In this document: one piece after another, positions 29,908-38,260 of the stretch | Position numbering within the stretch: the stretch's first letter is position 1 | Layout: each line of letters opens with the position of its first letter | Program-made: the position numbers and the translations under genes | Notes under the pieces: generated by a model | The model's input: the letters and a program-made list of their open reading frames with translations, nothing else | Database searches by the model: none | Told to the model about the DNA's origin: nothing | Assembly (NCBI GenBank): GCA_003416985.1 | Contig: QVIN01000009.1 | Location: 1-64,000, forward strand | DNA: 64,000 bases | Direction of reading: 5' to 3' | Origin: Duganella sp. BJB480 | GTDB taxonomy: Bacteria; Pseudomonadota; Gammaproteobacteria; Burkholderiales; Burkholderiaceae_D

Positions 29908-30798
29908 TCAATCCAGCCCCATGGCCGCACTGTACTCGCCCGCCTGGCCGGCCAGCCAGCGGCGGAACGCCGTCAGCGCGGTATTGCCGGCCTTGCCCTC
30001 GGGGTAGATCAGGTAGTAGGAACGCTCGTTCAGGTACTGGTGGCTGACCGCTTGCACCAGTACCCCGCGCCGCAATTCATCTTCCACCAGGAAGCGCGGA
30101 ATCAGCGCCACCCCCATGCCATGGATGGCCGCCTCGGCCAGCATCGAGAACAGCTCGAAACGGGGACCGGACATGTCGCCCTCGACCTGCAAACCGCGCG
30201 AGGTGAACCAGTCGCGCCATGCGTAGGGACGGGTGCTCTGTTGCAGCAGCGCATGGCGGCGCCAGTCGATGCGCCCCAGCGCCGGGCTGCACACGGCGAT
30301 CAGGTTTTCACGCATCAGGAACAGGCTGTCCGTGCCGGGCCAGGTGGCCGGGCCGGCATAGATGGCGGCGTCGAACGTCGTCTCGTCGAACAGGAAGGGC
30401 CGCGTGCGCGCGCTCAGGTTGACGGTGATGTCGGGATGCTCGGCGGCGAACAGCGGCATGCGCGGCAGCAGCCACTTGGTGGCGAAGGTCGGCACCACGC
30501 CCAGCTCCAGCGTGCCGCCCTGCCCGCCCTTGGCCATCAGCGCCAGCGTGTCGCGCTCCACTTCGTTCAGGCGCGCGCTGATCTGGCGGCTGTAAATCAG
30601 GCCGGCCTCGGTCAGCGCCACGCCGCGCCGTCCACGGCGGAACAGCTTTAGATCCAGGAACTCCTCGAGTGCGCCGATCTGGCGGCAGACCGCGCTTTGC
30701 GTGACGGCCAGCTCGTCGGCCGCCTTGGTGAAGCTCTGATGGCGGGCCGCCGATTCGAACGCCGACAGCGCGGCGGTGGACGGTATTTTGCGGCGCAT
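29908..30798 (-). CDS. LysR-family regulator, GcvA/GcdR-like
   Basis: 296 residues from ATG 30798. Helix-turn-helix STAALSAFESAARHQSFTKAADELAVTQSAVCRQIGALEEFLDLKLFRRGRRGVALTEAG, the GcvA-branch signature, and the substrate domain LELGVVPTFATKWLLPRMPLF. It is divergent from gcdH with a 120-bp shared promoter. In pseudomonads a LysR protein (GcdR) activates gcdH and its CoA-transferase, and this arrangement is the same. An in-frame extension to 30840 runs into the promoter and is rejected. Confidence 0.92.
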   Translation of the reverse strand: MRRKIPSTAALSAFESAARHQSFTKAADELAVTQSAVCRQIGALEEFLDLKLFRRGRRGVALTEAGLIYSRQISARLNEVERDTLALMAKGGQGGTLELGVVPTFATKWLLPRMPLFAAEHPDITVNLSARTRPFLFDETTFDAAIYAGPATWPGTDSLFLMRENLIAVCSPALGRIDWRRHALLQQSTRPYAWRDWFTSRGLQVEGDMSGPRFELFSMLAEAAIHGMGVALIPRFLVEDELRRGVLVQAVSHQYLNERSYYLIYPEGKAGNTALTAFRRWLAGQAGEYSAAMGLD

Positions 30799-30823
30799 GG
30801 ATGGATACTCCAATTCTTTACAA

Positions 30824-30838
30824 GTGCGTAATGCGCAC
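30824..30838. promoter_or_regulatory. Putative LysR box in lysR-gcdH divergent promoter
   Basis: GTGCG TAATG CGCAC, a perfect interrupted palindrome close to the LysR start codon; a further GTGCG half-site follows at about 30845. Position fits LysR autoregulation and activation of gcdH. Confidence 0.4.
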
Positions 30839-30918
30839 AATTTAGTGCGAACAAATCGTTTGTGAGCCTGCCATTGCGATTGTACATTAGGTACACGATA
30901 AACTTTTAAGAGTACGAA

Positions 30919-32106
30919 ATGAGCTCAAAGCATAACTACGCCGCTTTCCAATGGGACGACCCGCTGCTGCTGGATCAACAGCTGAGCGACGAGGAACGCA
31001 TGGTGCGCGAATCGGCCCGCGCCTATTGCCAGGAACGGCTGGAGCCGCGCGTGCTCGAAGCCTTCCGCCGCGAACAGACCGACAGCGCCATCTTCCGCGA
31101 GATGGGCGAGCTGGGCCTGCTGGGCGTGACCATCCCCGACACCTACGGCGGCGCCGGCTTCAACGCGGTGTGCTACGGCCTGGTGGCCCGCGAAGTCGAG
31201 CGCGTGGACTCGGGCTATCGTTCGATGATGAGCGTGCAGTCGTCGCTGGTGATGGTGCCCATCTACGAATTCGGCAATGAAGCGACCAAGCAAAAATACC
31301 TGCCCAAGCTGGCCAGCGGTGAATGGATAGGCTGCTTCGGCCTGACCGAGCCGAATCACGGCTCCGACCCTGGCGGCATGTTGAGCCGCGCGAAAAAAGT
31401 CCCGGGCGGCTATGAGCTGAGCGGCGCCAAGATGTGGATCACCAACAGCCCGATCGCCGACGTGTTCGTGGTATGGGCCAAGGACGATGAGGGCGCGATC
31501 CGCGGCTTCGTGCTGGAGAAAGGCTGGAAAGGCCTGGAGGCGCCGGCCATCCACGGCAAGGTCGGGCTGCGCGCCTCGATCACCGGCGAGATCGTCATGG
31601 ACGGCGTGTTCTGCCCGGAAGAAAACGCCTTCCCGGACGTGCGCGGCCTGAAGGGGCCGTTCACCTGTCTGAACAGCGCTCGCTACGGCATCGCCTGGGG
31701 CGCGATGGGCGCGGCCGAGGACTGCTGGCACCGCGCACGCCAGTATGTACTGGACCGCAACCAGTTTGGCAAGCCGCTGGCCGCCAATCAGCTGATCCAG
31801 AAAAAGCTGGCCGACATGCAGACCGAGATCACGCTCGCGCTGCAAGGCTGCCTGCGCCTGGGCCGCATGAAAGATGAAGGCACGGCGGCGGTGGAGATCA
31901 CCTCCATCATGAAGCGCAATTCCTGCGGCAAGGCGCTGGACATCGCCCGCATGGCGCGCGATATGTTGGGCGGAAACGGCATCAGCGACGAATTCGGCGT
32001 GGCCCGCCATCTGGTCAACCTCGAAGTGGTCAACACCTACGAGGGCACCCACGACGTGCACGCGCTGATCCTCGGCCGCGCCATCACCGGCATCGCGGCG
32101 TTCTGA
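30919..32106 (+). CDS. gcdH: Glutaryl-CoA dehydrogenase
   Basis: 395 residues, acyl-CoA dehydrogenase fold. It oxidises and decarboxylates glutaryl-CoA to crotonyl-CoA in lysine, tryptophan and glutarate breakdown, passing electrons to ETF. FAD and substrate motifs are IGCFGLTEPNHGSDPGGM and MWITNSPIADVFVVWAK. The catalytic Glu is about residue 375 in VNTYEGTHDVHALILGRAITG, which is the GCDH version of this motif. The next gene starts on the last base of its stop codon (TGATG). etfB and etfA follow, so the operon carries its own electron acceptor. Confidence 0.95.
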   Translation: MSSKHNYAAFQWDDPLLLDQQLSDEERMVRESARAYCQERLEPRVLEAFRREQTDSAIFREMGELGLLGVTIPDTYGGAGFNAVCYGLVAREVERVDSGYRSMMSVQSSLVMVPIYEFGNEATKQKYLPKLASGEWIGCFGLTEPNHGSDPGGMLSRAKKVPGGYELSGAKMWITNSPIADVFVVWAKDDEGAIRGFVLEKGWKGLEAPAIHGKVGLRASITGEIVMDGVFCPEENAFPDVRGLKGPFTCLNSARYGIAWGAMGAAEDCWHRARQYVLDRNQFGKPLAANQLIQKKLADMQTEITLALQGCLRLGRMKDEGTAAVEITSIMKRNSCGKALDIARMARDMLGGNGISDEFGVARHLVNLEVVNTYEGTHDVHALILGRAITGIAAF

Positions 32107-33350
32107 TGGAAACGGGCGCCGCAACGACGCCCGCCGCCCTCGCCGGCGTGCGGGTGCTGGATCTGTCGCGGGTGCTGGCCGGTCCCTGGGCCGGCCAGCT
32201 GCTGGCCGACCTGGGCGCGGACGTGGTCAAGGTCGAGCGCCCGGTCGCCGGCGACGACACCCGCGCCTGGGGGCCGCCATGGCTGGACGACGCCGACGGC
32301 CAGGCCACCGGCGAATCGGCCTACTACCTGAGCGCCAACCGCAACAAACGCTCGGTGACCATCGACCTGGGGCGGCCGGAAGGCCGGCAACTGGTGCGCC
32401 AATTGGCCGCCAAGGCCGACATCCTGATCGAGAACTTCAAGCTCGGCGGCTTGCGCCAGTATGGGCTCGACTACGACAGTCTGCGCGCACTCAATCCGCG
32501 CCTGATCTACTGCTCGATCACCGGCTTCGGCCAGACCGGGCCTTACGCGGCGCGCGCAGGCTACGATTTTCTGATCCAGGGCATGGGCGGGTTGATGAGC
32601 CTGACCGGCCGTCCCGATGGCGCGCAAGGCGCGGGACCGGTCAAGGTCGGCGTGGCGCTGACCGACATCATGACCGGCCTCTACGCCAGCAACGCCGTGC
32701 TGGCCGCCCTGGCGCACCGCGAGCGTTCCGGCCAGGGCCAGTACATCGACCTGGCCCTGCTCGACGTGCAGATCGCCTGCCTGGCCAACCAGGCGGCCAA
32801 CTACCTGGTGGGCGGCGTCGCGCCTGGCCGCATGGGCAACGCCCATCCGAACATCGTGCCCTACCAGGATTTTCCGACCGCCGACGGCTACATGATCATC
32901 GCGGTCGGCAATGACGGCCAGTTCGCCGGTTTGTGCCGGACGCTGGGCCGGCCGGAATGGGCCGAGGATGCGCGCTTCGCCACCAACCCGCAGCGGGTCC
33001 GGCACCGCGACGAGCTGGTGGCGTTGATGCGCGCCGTCACCACCGGCCGCGGCACCGACGAATGGGTGGCGCTGATGGAGGCGGCCGGCGTGCCCTGCGG
33101 TCCGATCAACACGCTGGACCGCGTATTCGCCGATCCGCAGGTGCGGGCGCGCGGCCTGCATATCGACTTGCCGCACCCGCTGGCCGGCAGCGTGCCGCTG
33201 GTTGCCAATCCGATCCGCATGTCGGCCACGCCGGTGCAGTACCGCAGCGCCCCGCCCACGCTGGGCCAGCACACGGACGAAGTACTGGCCGCATGGCTGG
33301 ACCTGACGCCGCCGGACCTGGCCGCGCTGCGGCGGGACAAGGTGGTTTGA
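32106..33350 (+). CDS. Class III (CaiB/BaiF) CoA-transferase, probably glutarate CoA-transferase
   Basis: 414 residues. Family III motifs are LAGVRVLDLSRVLAGPWAGQLLADLGADVVKVE, NRNKRSVTIDL, YCSITGFGQTGPYA and YDFLIQGMGGLMSLTG. The catalytic Asp is probably about residue 187 in VGVALTDIMTGLYA. Coupled to gcdH by a one-base stop/start overlap. In pseudomonads the matching gene is gcdG, which makes glutaryl-CoA from glutarate and succinyl-CoA; that assignment rests on context. Confidence 0.9.
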   Translation: METGAATTPAALAGVRVLDLSRVLAGPWAGQLLADLGADVVKVERPVAGDDTRAWGPPWLDDADGQATGESAYYLSANRNKRSVTIDLGRPEGRQLVRQLAAKADILIENFKLGGLRQYGLDYDSLRALNPRLIYCSITGFGQTGPYAARAGYDFLIQGMGGLMSLTGRPDGAQGAGPVKVGVALTDIMTGLYASNAVLAALAHRERSGQGQYIDLALLDVQIACLANQAANYLVGGVAPGRMGNAHPNIVPYQDFPTADGYMIIAVGNDGQFAGLCRTLGRPEWAEDARFATNPQRVRHRDELVALMRAVTTGRGTDEWVALMEAAGVPCGPINTLDRVFADPQVRARGLHIDLPHPLAGSVPLVANPIRMSATPVQYRSAPPTLGQHTDEVLAAWLDLTPPDLAALRRDKVV

Positions 33351-33382
33351 GCTGGATCGAAGGAACTTAAGAGAGGTTGAGC

Positions 33383-34132
33383 ATGAAGGTTTTAGTGGCA
33401 GTGAAACGCGTGGTGGACCATAACGTCAAGGTCCGCGTGAAGAGCGATGGCAGCGGCGTCGATGTCGCCAACGTCAAGATGGCGATGAACCCCTTCGACG
33501 AAATCGCCGTCGAGGAAGCCGTGCGCCTGAAGGAGAGCGGTGCCGCCAGCGAGGTGGTGGTGGTGTCCTGCGGTGCGATGGCTTGCCAGGAAACCCTGCG
33601 CACCGCGATGGCGTTGGGGGCCGATCGCGCCATCCTGGTCCATACCGACGCCGAGTTGCAGCCGCTGGCGGTGGCCAAGTTGCTGAAGGCGCTGGCCGAC
33701 TGGGAGCAGCCGCGCCTGATCATCACCGGCAAGCAGGCCATCGACGACGATTGCAACCAGACCGGCCAGATGCTGGCGGCCCTGCTGGACTGGCCGCAGG
33801 CGACCTTCGCCTCCCGGCTGGTCATCGAAGGCGACCAGGCTTGCGTCAGCCGTGAAGTCGATGGTGGCCTGGAAACGCTGGCGCTGGCATTGCCGGCGCT
33901 GGTCACCACCGACTTGCGCCTGAACGAGCCGCGCTACGCCACCCTGCCCAACATCATGAAGGCCAAGAAGCGGCCGCTGGACATCGTCACACCCGTCGAA
34001 CTGGGCGTGGATGTGGCGCCCCGCCTGAAGGTGCTCGGCATGGCCGAACCGGCAGGCCGCGGCGCCGGCGTCATGGTGCCGGATGTGGCGACGCTGCTGG
34101 ACAAGCTCAGGCAGGAAGCCCAAGTCATCTAG
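33383..34132 (+). CDS. etfB: Electron transfer flavoprotein, beta subunit
   Basis: 249 residues, the standard size. MKVLVAVKRVVDHNVKVRVK, MNPFDEIAVEEAVRLKE, ITGKQAIDDDCNQTGQMLAALL and LPALVTTDLRLNEPRYATLPNIMKAKKR are characteristic, the last including the ETF-beta recognition loop region. With EtfA it carries electrons from acyl-CoA dehydrogenases to the quinone pool. GAGAGG precedes ATG 33383; the earlier in-frame TTG is rejected. Confidence 0.95.
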   Translation: MKVLVAVKRVVDHNVKVRVKSDGSGVDVANVKMAMNPFDEIAVEEAVRLKESGAASEVVVVSCGAMACQETLRTAMALGADRAILVHTDAELQPLAVAKLLKALADWEQPRLIITGKQAIDDDCNQTGQMLAALLDWPQATFASRLVIEGDQACVSREVDGGLETLALALPALVTTDLRLNEPRYATLPNIMKAKKRPLDIVTPVELGVDVAPRLKVLGMAEPAGRGAGVMVPDVATLLDKLRQEAQVI

Positions 34133-34163
34133 TTTTTTCTCCCTCATTCATCTGGAACATCTC

Positions 34164-35090
34164 ATGACCGCACTCGTCATCGCAGAACACGACCACACCG
34201 GCCTGAAGGCCGCCACCCTGCACACCATCAGCGCCGCCCTGGCCTGCTGCGCCGAGGTCCACGTCCTGGTGGCAGGCGCCGCCTGCGCCGACGCTGCCGC
34301 TGCGGCGGCCGGCATCCGTGGTGTCGCCAAGGTATTGCTGGCCGACGCGCAGCACCTCGCCACCGGCGCGGAAAACCTGGCCGAACAGATACTGGCGCTT
34401 GCCGCCGGCTATAGCCACATCCTGGCGCCGGCCACGGCCTGCGGCAAGAGCGTCTTGCCGCGCGTGGCGGCCCGTCTCGATGTCGCGCAGATTTCCGAAG
34501 CCAGCAGGGTGTGCACGCCCGACACCTTCGAGCGCCCCGTGTATGCCGGTAACGTGGTCGCGACCGTGCAATCGGCGGACGCGATCAAGGTGCTGACGGT
34601 GCGCACCACCAGCTTCGAGCCGGCCGCCGGCGGCGGCGATGCGGTGGTCGAGGCGGTCGCGCCGGCGGCGAACCGCGGCCGTTCCACGCTACTGTCGCGA
34701 CAGACTGTCAGCAGTGGCCGGCCGGAATTGAGCGGCGCCGGCATCGTGGTCGCGGGCGGGCGAGGGTTGGGTTCGGCGGAGAATTTCAAGCTGCTTGATC
34801 CGCTGGCCGACCGCCTCGGCGCCGCCATCGGCGCCTCGCGCGCGGCGGTGGACGCGGGCTTCGTGCCGAACGACTGGCAGGTCGGCCAGACCGGCAAGAT
34901 CGTCGCGCCGCGACTGTATATCGCGGTCGGTATTTCGGGGGCGATCCAGCACCTGGCCGGCATGAAGGAATCGAAGACCATCGTCGCCATCAACAAGGAC
35001 CCGGAAGCGCCTATCTTCGCGGTGGCCGATTACGGCATCGTCGGCGACCTGTTTGAGATCGTGCCGCAGATGGTGGCGGCGCTGGCCTGA
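34164..35090 (+). CDS. etfA: Electron transfer flavoprotein, alpha subunit
   Basis: 308 residues. N-terminal domain MTALVIAEHDHTGLKAATLHTISAA and the C-terminal FAD domain ELSGAGIVVAGGRGLGSAENFKLLDPLADRLGAAIGASRAAVD, GQTGKIVAPRLYIAVGISGAIQHLAGMK and DYGIVGDLFEIVPQM. It completes the glutaryl-CoA operon, so the dehydrogenase is supplied with a dedicated ETF. Its 3' end nearly meets the convergent solute-binding gene, with no visible terminator. Confidence 0.95.
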   Translation: MTALVIAEHDHTGLKAATLHTISAALACCAEVHVLVAGAACADAAAAAAGIRGVAKVLLADAQHLATGAENLAEQILALAAGYSHILAPATACGKSVLPRVAARLDVAQISEASRVCTPDTFERPVYAGNVVATVQSADAIKVLTVRTTSFEPAAGGGDAVVEAVAPAANRGRSTLLSRQTVSSGRPELSGAGIVVAGGRGLGSAENFKLLDPLADRLGAAIGASRAAVDAGFVPNDWQVGQTGKIVAPRLYIAVGISGAIQHLAGMKESKTIVAINKDPEAPIFAVADYGIVGDLFEIVPQMVAALA

Positions 35091-35108
35091 TGAAACTGGC
35101 CTCGATTA

Positions 35109-35879
35109 TTATTTAAGCGAATATTTAATTCTGTAAAAATTCAAGACATGTTCGATGAAACCATCCGTCAACATTGCCTTGTGCGTGGAGTTCAACTCTT
35201 CGAAACGGTTTGTCAAGGGCGATTTCCTGCCAATTGCCAAGTAAAGATAATTGACGCCATCATATTCGAACTCCGATTTCTCGACTTTCCCCTCAAGGCC
35301 TTCCGTAATCAACCTGTAATTTTCGGCGGGAACATATCCGGCAATGACATCAAAGCGTTTTGCCAATAGCATGGGGAACAGTTGTTCTTGCCGCGCCACG
35401 GGCTTTTTGTTTAGTCTCGCATCGTTGTCAAATTGTGGAAAATAACTCCCGCCGTGCAGCATGCCAATTGGCGATGCCAGCTTATATAAATCCTTATACT
35501 CCGCGATTGAAATTCCCGAGCCTTTACGGGAGTAGAATGCAATCGGATACTTGTCAAGGTAAGGAAGATCAAAGTATCGCATATACAGTTCACGCTCCGG
35601 CCGCTTGAAAAGGCTGCTGACTAAATCAGCTTTACCATCTTCGATCAGCTTCAGGCAGCGTATCAATGGGCACTTTATAAACGCAATTTTCATCTTCATG
35701 CGCCGAGCGAGTTCTCGCACAATATCAATCTCGATACCGCTCGGCTCTCTGTTTATCGCCGTTTCCGCGCCAATGATAAAGGGAGGGTTAGGAAAAATGA
35801 CATAACGAATGGTTTCCGAAGGCGTAGCCTTGGATTGCGACAACAACAAGTAAAATATCAGTAAAAAATATTTTTTCAT
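35109..35879 (-). CDS. Periplasmic solute-binding protein, SBP_bac_3 family
   Basis: 256 residues from ATG 35879, starting with a signal peptide (YFLLIFYLLLSQSKA). SBP_bac_3 pattern: IRYVIFPNPPFI, GIEIDIVRELARRMKMKIAFI, CLKLIEDGKADLVSSLFKRPER. No ABC permease or ATPase gene is adjacent, so it may be an orphan receptor-type protein, as in many Oxalobacteraceae, instead of an importer component. Base composition is clearly lower in GC than neighbours, with AAA/ATA codons frequent, hinting at a separate origin. A loose match to the site A-D motif lies at about 35960. Confidence 0.85.
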   Translation of the reverse strand: MKKYFLLIFYLLLSQSKATPSETIRYVIFPNPPFIIGAETAINREPSGIEIDIVRELARRMKMKIAFIKCPLIRCLKLIEDGKADLVSSLFKRPERELYMRYFDLPYLDKYPIAFYSRKGSGISIAEYKDLYKLASPIGMLHGGSYFPQFDNDARLNKKPVARQEQLFPMLLAKRFDVIAGYVPAENYRLITEGLEGKVEKSEFEYDGVNYLYLAIGRKSPLTNRFEELNSTHKAMLTDGFIEHVLNFYRIKYSLK

Positions 35880-36088
35880 CACAGCCGTAGTCACAATGTT
35901 GATACGTCCCTGTATATGCCAGCCATGAACTTCCCCACCCCGGAGCCTGGCGCTCCTTATAGGGGAATCAAGATTTACCGATAGGGAGGACGTACACCGT
36001 GATTTATAGTAGTGCCAATCCGGGCTTTTCACCAGCAATTGCACGCTGTTTTTAGAGGACGTGGCCGGGCAACAGGAGTTTGCGCCTG

Positions 36089-36532
36089 CTACTTCTCGCT
36101 CTTGCCGTGCATGACCATGATGGTTTGCTGCATGAGCGCACAGAGCGTTTCCTGTCCATCCTTGACGGCAAACACCTCCGCCTGCGTGACGATCAGCGTG
36201 CGCCCGGGACGGACGACGCGGCCCCGCGCGATCAACAGGTCGCCGCCGGCGGGGGCGAGCAAATTCATCTTGTATTCGACGGTGAGGACCGACGCGCCCT
36301 CCGGCACCACCGTCATCGCCGCATAGCCCGCGGCCGAATCGGCGATCATGCCGACCACGCCGCCATGCACAAAGCCATGCTGCTGCTCGACGCCGCTCCA
36401 GTGCGGCAGGTGGATTTCAATCCGGCCGTGTTCAACCACGGCTAACTCCGCCTTGATCAAGGCCATCGCGTTCTGGCGCGCGAAGCTGGCGTGCACGCGT
36501 TCGCCGACGCCAGCACCGGAAGTATCTGACAT
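36089..36532 (-). CDS. PaaI-type hotdog-fold thioesterase
   Basis: 147 residues from ATG 36532 with a strong ACAGGAGGAC site. Hotdog motifs: GRIEIHLPHWSGVEQQHGFVHGGVVGMIADSAAGYAAMT, with the PaaI-type HGGxxxxxxDxAxG pattern including the active-site Asp. It hydrolyses acyl-CoA or aryl-CoA esters, releasing CoA. It is the last gene of the minus-strand catabolic run and probably clears CoA intermediates of that pathway. Confidence 0.9.
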   Translation of the reverse strand: MSDTSGAGVGERVHASFARQNAMALIKAELAVVEHGRIEIHLPHWSGVEQQHGFVHGGVVGMIADSAAGYAAMTVVPEGASVLTVEYKMNLLAPAGGDLLIARGRVVRPGRTLIVTQAEVFAVKDGQETLCALMQQTIMVMHGKSEK

Positions 36533-36584
36533 CGCTGTCCTCCTGTTAGTCACACGTTTGTCTTGTGCGCTCAATCATACCGCA

Positions 36585-36615
36585 ATCCCGGCGAGGCTCA
36601 GGGCGCCGCCGGGAT
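36585..36615 (-). repeat. Hairpin between monooxygenase and thioesterase genes
   Basis: ATCCCGGCG and CGCCGGGAT with a 13-nt spacer. It lies just after the monooxygenase stop codon. No T-tract, so it may be a weak terminator or mRNA 3'-end stabiliser. Confidence 0.45.
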
Positions 36616-36620
36616 GCCGC

Positions 36621-38225
36621 TCAGGCCATATCCAGGCCGCTGGCCGCGCCGGCCAGCTTCTCGCGCAGCGTATGCAGCAGCGCGATCCCTTCCGCCGCCG
36701 AAGCCGCCGTGCCGAACACATAGTGGTCCGGCCGCACCAGCACGAAGGTGCATAGCCGATCGGCCATCCAGTTGCGCAAAATCCCGCCCTGCTCGCGGAA
36801 GCCGTGCCCGCCGCAGGAGGCGCCGGCCGGACCGGCATCGAGCAATTGCAGCAGGGCCAGTGGCAATGCGGCCAGTTGCGCGTCGCCCTCGATGCCGGCC
36901 GCGAGCGCGCCCAGGTCCGCGCCGGGGGCGGCGACGATGCGGAAGGCCGGGCCGGTAAAGCGGTCCAGCAGATCCTCGCGTCCCGCATGATCGACCACCA
37001 TCGGCTGCGGGAACAGCGCGCCGCGCGCGCCCACGCTGTCGAGCGGCGCCAGGAAGCCGCCGGACAATCCGGGTATCAGCGACTGGCGCACCGTCGGTCC
37101 CGGGTTGCGCTCCATCTCCGCCAGCATGGCGCGGTCGCGCGCGGCGGCGCGCTCCGCATCCCGTTCGCAGATGACGTGGCCGAATTCCTTGGTCACCAGC
37201 GTGGTATGACGCACATGGGGCAGCCGTTCCTCCTGATAAGTGTCGAGCAGCGACGGCGCCGCCAGGCCGCGATGCACCAGCGCCAGCTTCCACACCAGAT
37301 TGGAGGCGTCGCGTATGCCCTGGCACATGCCCTGCGCCATGAACGGCGGCGTCATGTGCGCCGCGTCGCCGAGGAAGAACAGTCCGTCCTCGCGCCAGGT
37401 CTTCAGGATCAAGGCATGGAAGCGGTAGGCCGACGCCCGCCACAGCTCATATTCATGCGGCGTCAGCCAGCGCGACATCAATTGGGCGATCGCTTCCGGC
37501 TGCGAGATGCTGGCCGGTGTTTCATTCGGATTGATCATGAATTCCCAGCGCCGGTGGCGGCCGGGGCCGACGATGTAGGTGCAAGGCCGCTCGAATTCGC
37601 AGTATTGGATATTGGTCGCCGGCAGCCGCTCCAACACTTCGGGCGCCACCATCAAGTCCACCACCATCCATGGCTCGTCGAACTGCAGGTCCTCCATCTC
37701 CAGGCCCAGCCTGCCACGCAGAGGACTGGTGCCGCCGTCGCAGGCCAGCACATAGCGGCTGCGCACTTCGCGCTGCGTGCCTTCGCGGTCCTGCAGCAGG
37801 CTGACGTAGCCGTCGTCTTCGCGCGTCACCGACAGTACTTCGGTCGAGCGTTCCAGGCTCACGCCCGGCAGCTCCTGTAGCCGCGCGCGCAGTGCGCCTT
37901 CGACCGCCGGCTGCGAGAACACATAGTTGGCCTCCCAGCCCAGCTGATACGGCGCGCCGGCCGGCATGATGCGCTTGATCACGCGTCCGCCGCTGCTGTG
38001 GTATTCCGTGGTCCGGTACGGCATGACATGCTCGGCGATGCGGGCGGCGATGCCGATATTGTCGAACACCCGCATGACTTCGTGGTCCAGTCCGAAGGCC
38101 CGCGGCTTGTCGTAAATGTCGGGCAGCTTGTCGGCCACCAGCGTCTTCAGGCCCCACAGCCCCGCCAGGTTTGCGGCCACCGCGCCGACCGGGCCGGCGC
38201 CCACGATAAGTACATCCACGTCCAT
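36621..38225 (-). CDS. FAD-dependent aromatic-ring hydroxylase, MhpA-like
   Basis: 534 residues from ATG 38225 (AGGAGATC upstream). Class A flavin monooxygenase: the GxGxxG FAD motif is DVDVLIVGAGPVGAVAANLAG, the DG motif is YVLACDGGTSPLRGRLG, and the GD motif is GLFFLGDAAHMTPPFMAQGMCQGIRDASNLVWKL. A thioredoxin-like C-terminal domain completes the PheA/MhpA layout. MhpA hydroxylates 3-(3-hydroxyphenyl)propionate; the substrate here may differ. The open frame runs out of phase through the upstream dehydrogenase gene to 39866, but that extension is spurious. It works beside a VOC dioxygenase-like and an FAH-type protein, consistent with hydroxylation then ring opening. Confidence 0.9.
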   Translation of the reverse strand: MDVDVLIVGAGPVGAVAANLAGLWGLKTLVADKLPDIYDKPRAFGLDHEVMRVFDNIGIAARIAEHVMPYRTTEYHSSGGRVIKRIMPAGAPYQLGWEANYVFSQPAVEGALRARLQELPGVSLERSTEVLSVTREDDGYVSLLQDREGTQREVRSRYVLACDGGTSPLRGRLGLEMEDLQFDEPWMVVDLMVAPEVLERLPATNIQYCEFERPCTYIVGPGRHRRWEFMINPNETPASISQPEAIAQLMSRWLTPHEYELWRASAYRFHALILKTWREDGLFFLGDAAHMTPPFMAQGMCQGIRDASNLVWKLALVHRGLAAPSLLDTYQEERLPHVRHTTLVTKEFGHVICERDAERAAARDRAMLAEMERNPGPTVRQSLIPGLSGGFLAPLDSVGARGALFPQPMVVDHAGREDLLDRFTGPAFRIVAAPGADLGALAAGIEGDAQLAALPLALLQLLDAGPAGASCGGHGFREQGGILRNWMADRLCTFVLVRPDHYVFGTAASAAEGIALLHTLREKLAGAASGLDMA

Positions 38226-38260
38226 GTTGATCTCCTGTTTTTCTTGTGATGATATCGGGC

